Origin: UBA6078 sp964468685
GTDB taxonomy: Bacteria; Desulfobacterota; Syntrophia; Syntrophales; UBA2210
Direction of reading: 5' to 3'
NCBI GenBank assembly: GCA_964468685.1
Contig: CAYXUH010000066.1
Span: 1-10,345, forward strand
Length of the DNA stretch: 10,345 bases
Position numbers and translations under genes: made by a program. Shown one piece after another: positions 5,123-10,345 of this stretch (position 1 is its first letter; every line of letters starts with the position of its first letter). Below the pieces are notes generated by a model. It ran no database searches, was not told where the DNA came from, and saw only the letters and a program-made list of their open reading frames with translations.

Positions 5123-6559
5123 CTACTCTCTCCCTGTTGCAAGTCTCGCGGCGTTTATCCCGGACATGATCTCTCCCTCGAATCCAAGGCCCGGAATCAG
5201 GGTGTCACCTGTAAAGAAGACGTTTTTCATGGGCGTCTGATTGGGGAGCAATGACATCCCTATAAAAGGGCTCTTCACACCGTATACAGGCCCGACAATC
5301 CTTCGATATTTCTTAGATATGTTTATAGATTCTTCCTGGTTGATAAAGTCGATATTCTCTTCCAGGAAGGGGAGAAAAAATCTCAGATTTTTTAACATAT
5401 CATTTGCGACCTCTTTGAGGTCTTCACTGTTTGATTCCGAGGGAGAATTTTTGAGAAAGGTGGTAACGCTGATGGCCCTCTTTCCATCAGGGGCTCGCAG
5501 GGTGTTTCCCGTTTCGCTCGTCTCCAGAAACAGGAAATTCCCGTCTTCGACGGGTTTGGTTTCATCCGGTACCACGACAACATAGATCCCCATCTTTTCC
5601 GGGATACATCTGCCATCCACTCCCATATGCAGGGTAAATGGATAGAGGGATGGCCGTATTTTGCTATACCGTTTCCTGAGAGATACAAGTTCTCTGTTTT
5701 CCTCCAGGAGAGCGGCAAATTTCTCATAATATGTGCTTATTATTATGTTTCTCCCATAGACAGTCGGGATGGCATCGCCCTGTGTATCGTCTGTTTCCAC
5801 GTTGATTTTGACGACCCTTTTCATCTCGAGTATCGAGATGGGATGTTCCTCTATAACGCCTCCGTCAGCCTCGAATTTTTTCCTCAGTTTCGTTATAAGG
5901 AGATGTTTCCCCTCCCGGTAGTAGGATAACCCCTGCAGGGTTACGGAGAGTGTCCGTGCAAAAGAGATTGGGTTTGTCGTACGAGGATCGAGATGTGACA
6001 GGAGATGAATCTGGGTCTCCAGGATCTTGCCGAGTGAGGAATCTTGTCGAATCGCCTTGAGCTTTGCCGTAAAGGCCCTTTTCTTGAGAGCGATGAATGG
6101 TGTGTTGAGAATAAGTTTGATATGGTCCTTCGGGGTTTCCGGTCGGAGGTGAAGGTCCTTATCAATCATACTCGATGCAAAGGAGGCGCTCTTCGTGAGG
6201 GAGGTATAGAGGCTGAGTATTTTTGAAGCCTCGTCCGGAAACTCTCGGTTCATCTCCCTGAGGTCCGGTTCGGCCTTCCCGAACAGTTCTATCCGATGTC
6301 TCCGAAGAATTATCTGGAGCGGGGGATTCTCAACGGGATCTTCCTGAGGTATTGCCAGGTGAGAGAGAAACTGTTTGAAGATATTTCCCCTGTTGAACCC
6401 GGTCCAGGGGAGGGGGTCAATATCGAACGTGTAGCCCGATTCCGAGTAGCATGGAGGCGCGTCATCTGTCAGGAGAAGTGTTTTTCTCCCATGGCTTGCC
6501 AGGGTAACTGCGGCTACCAGAGAGCCCATATCACTTCCCACCACGATCGTATCATACAT
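5123..6559 (-). CDS. FAD-dependent oxidoreductase, phytoene-desaturase-like
   Basis: This is a 478-residue flavoprotein of the amine-oxidase/phytoene-desaturase superfamily; the substrate is unknown. The N-terminal Rossmann segment YDTIVVGSDMGSLVAA (2-17) is in the right place, but the usual GxGxxG is degenerate: Asp10 and Ser13 replace two glycines. The C-terminal FAD motif is well preserved in TGDTLIPGLGFEGEIMSG near residues 446-463, followed by INAARLA. The middle lacks recognisable carotenoid-enzyme signatures, and no carotenoid genes are nearby, so a pigment role should not be assumed. Its start overlaps the end of the DUF523 gene by eight bases, and its stop is two bases from the phosphofructokinase ATG. 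It is therefore translated within the purine/glycolysis operon. A lipid, quinone or prenyl substrate is possible but would be a guess. Confidence 0.75.
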   Translation of the reverse strand: MYDTIVVGSDMGSLVAAVTLASHGRKTLLLTDDAPPCYSESGYTFDIDPLPWTGFNRGNIFKQFLSHLAIPQEDPVENPPLQIILRRHRIELFGKAEPDLREMNREFPDEASKILSLYTSLTKSASFASSMIDKDLHLRPETPKDHIKLILNTPFIALKKRAFTAKLKAIRQDSSLGKILETQIHLLSHLDPRTTNPISFARTLSVTLQGLSYYREGKHLLITKLRKKFEADGGVIEEHPISILEMKRVVKINVETDDTQGDAIPTVYGRNIIISTYYEKFAALLEENRELVSLRKRYSKIRPSLYPFTLHMGVDGRCIPEKMGIYVVVVPDETKPVEDGNFLFLETSETGNTLRAPDGKRAISVTTFLKNSPSESNSEDLKEVANDMLKNLRFFLPFLEENIDFINQEESINISKKYRRIVGPVYGVKSPFIGMSLLPNQTPMKNVFFTGDTLIPGLGFEGEIMSGINAARLATGRE

Positions 6560-7034
6560 AAGCTACATCACCACGGCCCACAATTGATTTTAATTCATCC
6601 TTAATCCTGTCCGATGATATGACGCGTACACCGCTCTGCATGAGAAGGGCCGATGTGACACCCATCCCTCGCACAGTGGTGCTATCCCTCTTTATGTGGA
6701 TAACGCCGCAGGAAGGGCTTTTCTCTTTCATTATCGCGGTTGAGATCCCCATAAGTTTCATGAAACGCATCACCTCCTGTGCGCCTCGGAGGAAACAATC
6801 GGTAACATCCCTTTCGGAGGCAGAGACAACCTGCGCCCTTCCTTCGAGGACATCCAGACCATCCCCACCCTGTATCTCCGAGGGGGCACGCGGCGTCGGA
6901 AGCCCCCCGAGCTGTTCCGGGCAGAGGGGCACAAGGACTTTATTTAACGTGGGCGCGAACAGGGCTTCCTCAGGGTAATTCCCCCTATCATACCTGCAAT
7001 TGAAGCCAAGGAGACACGCGCTTACAATAATCAT
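6552..7034 (-). CDS. DUF523 (YbbK-like) cysteine-rich protein
   Basis: This is a 160-residue cytoplasmic protein with the complete DUF523 signature: SACLLGFNCRYD (5-16), CPEQLGGLPTPR (38-49) and KEKSPSCG (103-110). The four cysteines, Cys7, Cys13, Cys38 and Cys109, are the conserved ones of the family and could bind metal or an iron-sulfur cluster, though the biochemical role is not established. Length is typical for the single-domain form without the DUF1722 partner domain found in some relatives. The ATG is one base after the purN stop (TGA-T-ATG), with GGAAAAG nearby inside the purN end. The gene's own end overlaps the oxidoreductase start by eight bases. Tight packing implies cotranslation with purN, but a link to purine synthesis is not shown. 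Confidence 0.9.
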   Translation of the reverse strand: MIIVSACLLGFNCRYDRGNYPEEALFAPTLNKVLVPLCPEQLGGLPTPRAPSEIQGGDGLDVLEGRAQVVSASERDVTDCFLRGAQEVMRFMKLMGISTAIMKEKSPSCGVIHIKRDSTTVRGMGVTSALLMQSGVRVISSDRIKDELKSIVGRGDVAYV

Positions 7035-7035
7035 A

Positions 7036-7698
7036 TCAAAACTTTTCCAGGGGCGGGTTGTGCAGGGACGGGGTTTCCATCGGGTGTGGATCCTTTATCC
7101 GTACCTTCCGTCCGGTAACCTCGATTCTCCCCTCCGCATAAAGCTGGATCGCCTGCGGATAGATTCTGTGTTCCTCTTTCAGTATCCTCTGCTGGAGGAT
7201 TTCCGGCGTGTCGTTGTCATACACGGGAACAACAGCCTGGATAATGATAGGTCCGCTATCGACCCCCTCATCGGCGAAGTGGACTGTGCACCCGGAGAAT
7301 TTCACCCCGTAATCGAAGGCCCTTTCCTGGACATGGAGGCCCTGAAAGGAGGGGAGGAGCGCTGGGTGGATGTTCATTATCTTCAAGGGAAAGGCCCGCA
7401 GGAGGGCCGGTGTCAGTATCCTCATGAATCCCGCCATGATTACAAGATCTACACCGTGGGCCTTTAAGACGGCAACAACCTCCCGGTCGAATTCCTCACG
7501 TGTGGAAAATTTTTTATAATCAATAATGACCGAGGGAATATTGTGATTCTTTGCCCTTTCCAGCGATCGAACATCGGGAAGATTGCTTATAACCACCTGG
7601 ATTGTCGCGTCCAGTTTACCCTCCTCTATGGTGTCGATGATGGATTGGAGGTTAGTTCCCCCGCCGGAAACCAGGACGCCCAGGTTTATCTTCTTCAT
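7036..7698 (-). CDS. purN: Phosphoribosylglycinamide formyltransferase PurN
   Basis: PurN transfers a formyl group from 10-formyltetrahydrofolate to GAR, giving FGAR, the third step of purine synthesis. The protein shows the phosphate-binding GVLVSGGGTNLQ at its N-terminus, the catalytic asparagine and histidine in MNIHPALLPSFQG, and the catalytic aspartate in DEGVDSGPII. From the ATG at 7698 it is 220 residues, a little longer than the usual 190-212 because of a proline-rich tail after the core. That start is chosen over an in-frame ATG at 7734, which would add 12 residues and overlap purM by 32 bases, since homology begins at MKKINLGVLVSGGGT. It follows the purM stop by four bases (TAG-AGAG-ATG), the common purM-purN arrangement. 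Confidence 0.95.
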   Translation of the reverse strand: MKKINLGVLVSGGGTNLQSIIDTIEEGKLDATIQVVISNLPDVRSLERAKNHNIPSVIIDYKKFSTREEFDREVVAVLKAHGVDLVIMAGFMRILTPALLRAFPLKIMNIHPALLPSFQGLHVQERAFDYGVKFSGCTVHFADEGVDSGPIIIQAVVPVYDNDTPEILQQRILKEEHRIYPQAIQLYAEGRIEVTGRKVRIKDPHPMETPSLHNPPLEKF

Positions 7699-7702
7699 CT
7701 CT

Positions 7703-8749
7703 CTACTCGAATGTGATGGCCGGGCCTTCTTCATCCCGGTTTGTGATATGACCGATTATGTGAGCCTGCTCTCCAAGTCTCTCTATATGATCAATGATCT
7801 CTTCCGAATTCTTTTCCGGAACGACAACGACCATTCCGATGCCCATATTGAACACCCTGAGCATCTCCGCGTCATCCACTCCGCCCTTGTCTTGAATGAT
7901 CCCGAAGATGGGGGGAGGGGTCCACCTCTCTCGAACGATAACTGCTCCGCATCGCTGAGGGAGTATCCTCGGGATATTTTCCGTAAGCCCCCCACCCGTG
8001 ATATGGGCTATCCCCCGGATGGGGAAGTTTTTTATAAGGTTCAAGATGGGTTTTACGTATATCTTCGTCGGGCGGAGAAGTTCCATGCCGACGGAACCTT
8101 CGAGACCCTCTATCGAATCGTTGACACTAAGACCCGCCTTTTCGAACAGTACCTTTCGGACAAGTGAGTATCCGTTGCTGTGGATTCCGTTCGATGCCAG
8201 ACTTATAATGCTGTCTCCCGCCCTGATCTCGGAGCCGTCAATGAGATTGTCATATTCTACAACGCCGACACAAAAGCCCGCAAGGTCGTATTCATCATCC
8301 TTGTAGAACCCGGGCATCTCGGCGGTTTCACCGCCGGTAAGTGCGCATCCCGCCTCGACGCAGCCCTTTGCTATACCTTCCACTATCTGGACACTCGTTT
8401 CAAGGCTCAATTTCCCGGTGGCTATATAGTCCAGGAAGAAGAGAGGTTCCGCACCCTGGACGACCAGGTCGTTTACGCTCATTGCGACGAGGTCAATGCC
8501 GATAGTGTTATGAATACCCATCGCTTGGGCTATCTTGAGTTTTGTCCCCACCCCGTCGGTTGTTGAAACGAGCAGGGGGTTCTTGTACTTGTCGGTGCCG
8601 AGGTGGAAGAGGCCTCCAAAACTGCCTATCCCTCCAACCGCCCCCTTGCGCGCAGTGGTCTTTATCAGCGGTTTTATCCTTTCAATAAAGGCGGTGGCCT
8701 TGTCAATATCCACCCCCGCTTCCCTATATGATGTCTTTTTGACTGTCAT
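7703..8749 (-). CDS. purM: Phosphoribosylformylglycinamidine cyclo-ligase (AIR synthetase) PurM
   Basis: PurM closes the imidazole ring, converting FGAM to AIR with ATP, the fifth step of purine synthesis. The family marks are SYREAGVDID at the N-terminus, GIGSFGGLF, STTDGVGTKLKIA, the VNDLVVQGAEPLFFLDY block, GGETAEMPGFY and HITGGGLTENIPR. From the ATG at 8749 the protein has 348 residues, matching the usual 345. An in-frame GTG at 8797 would add 16 residues unlike the family and has AGGA only one base away, so it is rejected. AGG at 8758-8760 lies eight bases upstream of 8749, and a stronger AGGAGGG lies 15 bases upstream, rather far. It is the first gene of the run purM-purN-DUF523-oxidoreductase-phosphofructokinase. 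Confidence 0.96.
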   Translation of the reverse strand: MTVKKTSYREAGVDIDKATAFIERIKPLIKTTARKGAVGGIGSFGGLFHLGTDKYKNPLLVSTTDGVGTKLKIAQAMGIHNTIGIDLVAMSVNDLVVQGAEPLFFLDYIATGKLSLETSVQIVEGIAKGCVEAGCALTGGETAEMPGFYKDDEYDLAGFCVGVVEYDNLIDGSEIRAGDSIISLASNGIHSNGYSLVRKVLFEKAGLSVNDSIEGLEGSVGMELLRPTKIYVKPILNLIKNFPIRGIAHITGGGLTENIPRILPQRCGAVIVRERWTPPPIFGIIQDKGGVDDAEMLRVFNMGIGMVVVVPEKNSEEIIDHIERLGEQAHIIGHITNRDEEGPAITFE

Positions 8750-9028
8750 GGTATGGACCTGGATCCCTCCTGGTATGAAAGATTCGAAATTACTCACGTC
8801 CTGACGCGTAGTCGCTGTATAAAGCTGGAGCTAAACGGTTGGGTCATTCGTATAAAAATTTGACGCCGTAAGGCTAACACCGACGACGATTCTTGTAAAG
8901 GGTTTTGGGGATCAAAATGGGATATAATTCTTCACGTAAAGGGATTACACGATGCGGTGGATCGTCTCTGTGTGCAATCGGGCTAAAAAGCGGTATTCCA
9001 CCTTTTCCTCGCCTCCCGGAGGGGGGCA
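8750..9028. other. 279-base gap between purM and the ACT gene
   Basis: I see no gene or RNA family here. On the purM strand a weak promoter is possible: TTAGCC, a 17-base spacer, then TATACG (about 8850-8855), roughly 100 bases before the ATG. A TATAAT on the + strand at 8923-8928 has no matching -35. The octamer GTAAAGGG occurs twice (8895-8902 and 8936-8943), and GCC-GTAA-GGC makes a tiny hairpin at 8865-8874. I find no purine riboswitch core. Confidence 0.4.
9011..9027 (-). terminator. GC-rich hairpin just past the ACT gene stop
   Basis: GCCTCCC (9011-9017) pairs with GGGGGGC (9021-9027) around GGA, with one T-G pair, starting one base beyond the ACT gene stop. Position suggests it ends the oxidoreductase operon, but no T-run follows on that strand. 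Confidence 0.4.
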
Positions 9029-9460
9029 TTATATGTGGTAGAGGTCATCACCCCATACCTTTATCCAGTTATCTTCCATAATCTTCAAGGCCTTCTTGAC
9101 CGGGCCTAGGCCCAGTATGACAACGGAGGTAAGCCCCGTTCCCATGCAGGGGTATATGTAATCAAGATTGATATGTGCCTTTTTTAACAGCTTTAAGACG
9201 ACATTAATACCCCCCGGATGATTCGGTATCTCGCATGCTATGACCTGTTTTGTCTTTATCTTATACCCCGCCGATTTCAAAATATTCACCGCCTTGTTGG
9301 GGTCGTTGGCAACAAAATAAAAAAGACCTTCCTCTACCCGTCTTGTCGCATAGCTACAGGCCAGTATGTTGACCCTGTTATCACTCAGTATGTCGCTGAC
9401 ATCGGAGAGCTGCCCCGGTATGTTTTTCAGCCAGAGTTCGATCTGTTTTACCGTATTCAC
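9029..9460 (-). CDS. Tandem ACT-domain protein linked to 2-oxoacid oxidoreductase
   Basis: This is a 143-residue protein made of two ACT-like ligand-binding domains, roughly residues 3-70 and 72-140. Each shows the beta-alpha-beta pattern with a glycine turn after the first strand: NIPGQLSDVSDIL in the first and NHPGGINVVLKLL in the second. ACT domains commonly bind amino acids and regulate metabolic enzymes. There is no attached catalytic domain. It starts with GTG at 9460, overlapping the gamma-subunit stop as GTGA, with GGGGG seven bases upstream, so translation is coupled. Similar stand-alone ACT proteins occur beside ferredoxin oxidoreductase and phenylacetate-CoA ligase genes in anaerobes; no ligase gene follows here. 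A role sensing an amino acid or aryl substrate for the adjacent enzyme is inferred. Confidence 0.88.
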   Translation of the reverse strand: MNTVKQIELWLKNIPGQLSDVSDILSDNRVNILACSYATRRVEEGLFYFVANDPNKAVNILKSAGYKIKTKQVIACEIPNHPGGINVVLKLLKKAHINLDYIYPCMGTGLTSVVILGLGPVKKALKIMEDNWIKVWGDDLYHI

Positions 9461-10026
9461 CGCGAATCCCCCTTCAGAATGTTTATATATTCAGCGCCCC
9501 TGTCCAGACCCCTGCGGTTCAGCTTCATGATGGAGGCCTTGGAGTTCTTCACGATCTCGGAGAGCCCATTCATGATGGAGTCAAGAGACGTTATACCGGT
9601 ATGGGCCGCAAAGGCCCCCAGCATGATCATGTTGACAACCCGTTCACTCCCCAGTTCCTTTGCGATCTCAACGGCAGGTATCCGTATAGCGGTCAGGTCG
9701 TCCCTGGTCAGTTCTCTGCTGACATGGTCTGAATTGAGAAGGATGGTGCCGCCTTCGTTCATTACCCCCTCGTATTTCAGCAGAGACGGTTTATTCATAA
9801 TGACTGCGAAATCTGGGGAAGATGATACGGGGGAGAAGATTTCCTCATCCGAGACAACAACCGTACAATTTGCCGTACCACCGCGCATCTCCGCCCCATA
9901 GGCGGGCAGATAGGTTACCTCTCTGCCGTCTCGCATTGCAGCCACCGCGAAGACATAGCCCATCATCAGGACGCCCTGTCCCCCGAATCCGGCAAAGACG
10001 GTCTTTTTCATACGAACCAATCCCAT
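9457..10026 (-). CDS. 2-oxoacid:ferredoxin oxidoreductase gamma subunit
   Basis: This is the gamma subunit of a 2-oxoacid:acceptor oxidoreductase (Kor/Vor/Ior type), which oxidatively decarboxylates 2-oxoacids to acyl-CoA and reduces ferredoxin. The 189-residue protein has the family's GFGGQG (13-18), PAYGAEMRGGTANC (41-54), the beta strands DFAVIMNKPSLLKY and the late segment NMIMLGAFAAHTG. There are no ferredoxin-type cysteine clusters, so iron-sulfur centres must be on other subunits. The ATG at 10026 directly abuts the beta-subunit TAA. An ATG at 10011 gives MKKTVFAGFGGQG, the more usual beginning, and cannot be excluded. The substrate (2-oxoglutarate, a branched-chain 2-oxoacid or an arylpyruvate) cannot be told from this subunit. 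Confidence 0.9.
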   Translation of the reverse strand: MGLVRMKKTVFAGFGGQGVLMMGYVFAVAAMRDGREVTYLPAYGAEMRGGTANCTVVVSDEEIFSPVSSSPDFAVIMNKPSLLKYEGVMNEGGTILLNSDHVSRELTRDDLTAIRIPAVEIAKELGSERVVNMIMLGAFAAHTGITSLDSIMNGLSEIVKNSKASIMKLNRRGLDRGAEYINILKGDSR

Positions 10027-10345
10027 TTAACCTATTTCGTCCTTTATGACCTTGAGGGGGAAGGTCTGCATAACATCTTCATCGATCCACCGGCACGCAT
10101 CCAGCGGGGACATCTTCCAGTTGGTAGGGCAGGGGGAAAGAATCTCGACAAGCGAGAATCCCCGGCCCGCAATCTGGGCCTTGAAGGCTTTGGTAATGGC
10201 CTTCTTTGTCTTTCGTATGTTCCGTGTGGAATTCACTGCGGTCCTTTCTATATAGACGGAGCCCTTGGTTAGTGCGATCATTTCGCTCAGATCGATAGGA
10301 GCCCCGTCACGATTTTTGTCACGACCACCCGGCGTTGTGGTGGAT
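10027..10345 (-). CDS. 2-oxoacid:ferredoxin oxidoreductase beta subunit, 5' end missing
   Basis: This is the C-terminal 105 or so residues of the thiamine-pyrophosphate-binding beta subunit; the frame runs open to the right edge, so the start and the TPP motif lie outside the window. The visible part begins STTTPGGRDKNRDGAPID, then SEMIALTKGSVYIERTAV and, near the end, GFSLVEILSPCPTNW, a hallmark of KorB/VorB-type beta subunits, followed by the tail PLKVIKDEIG. The stop abuts the gamma-subunit ATG, as in the usual beta-gamma order. An internal ATG at 10281 is not the true start, because homology continues upstream of it. Alpha and ferredoxin subunits are expected further right. Confidence 0.9.
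   Translation of the reverse strand, partial: STTTPGGRDKNRDGAPIDLSEMIALTKGSVYIERTAVNSTRNIRKTKKAITKAFKAQIAGRGFSLVEILSPCPTNWKMSPLDACRWIDEDVMQTFPLKVIKDEIG

Noticed and set aside
7699..7734. Upstream ATG adding 12 residues to PurN
   Set aside because: It overlaps purM by 32 bases, and the extra residues are outside the conserved PurN start.
7583..8167. 194-codon + strand open frame opposite purN and purM
   Set aside because: It is antisense to two confidently identified purine genes.
8750..8797. GTG start adding 16 residues to PurM
   Set aside because: AGGA is only one base away, and the family homology starts at the ATG at 8749.
8798..9028. Possible purine riboswitch or small RNA upstream of purM
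   Set aside because: I found no conserved purine-riboswitch core or convincing long-range pairing, and the + strand TATAAT lacks a -35.
9218..9901. 227-codon + strand open frame opposite the ACT and gamma-subunit genes
   Set aside because: Both genes beneath it have clear family motifs; this frame matches nothing and crosses their boundary.

Overview
The window reads as ordinary chromosomal DNA of moderate GC content from an anaerobic, probably deltaproteobacterial organism (Desulfobacterota, perhaps Syntrophales-like). That guess rests on a ferredoxin-linked 2-oxoacid oxidoreductase with a separate gamma subunit and a tandem-ACT partner, a DUF4911 protein, a LivF-type ATPase and a phytoene-desaturase-like oxidoreductase. 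No marker gene fixes the taxonomy. There are no rRNA or tRNA genes, no CRISPR array, no transposase and no recognisable defence system.

Left part (1-3520). A LivF-type ABC transporter ATPase (77-880, +) converges on recJ (962-2710, -), a single-strand-specific exonuclease. Divergent from recJ is a small + strand pair: a DUF4911 protein (2819-3052) and a secreted protein of unknown function (3049-3468), whose start and stop codons overlap. The notable feature here is a family of short GC-rich palindromes. Four copies of the core CCCGACTTGTCGGG (one with a mismatch) lie between 1473 and 2942, all inside coding sequence: three in recJ and one in the DUF4911 gene. They are read in several frames, so they look like tiny palindromic insertions tolerated in proteins. 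Sequence-related hairpins flank livF at 12-50 and 941-957.

Middle (3488-8749). A 13-bp inverted repeat separates the secreted-protein gene from the convergent rpmB (ribosomal protein L28, -). Upstream of rpmB on the same strand is a compact five-gene run: purM, purN, a DUF523 protein, an FAD-dependent oxidoreductase and a 6-phosphofructokinase. Its gaps are -8 to +4 bases, so it is probably one transcript. It joins two consecutively named purine-synthesis steps (FGAM to AIR by PurM, and GAR to FGAR by PurN) to a glycolytic kinase and two proteins of unknown role.

Right part (8750-10345). A gene-poor 279-base stretch precedes a second - strand operon entering from the right edge: a 2-oxoacid:ferredoxin oxidoreductase beta subunit (5' end missing), its gamma subunit and a tandem-ACT protein. 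These are joined by an abutting TAA/ATG and a 4-base GTGA overlap. The ACT protein probably senses an amino acid or related metabolite for this enzyme, but that is inferred from context and not visible in the sequence.
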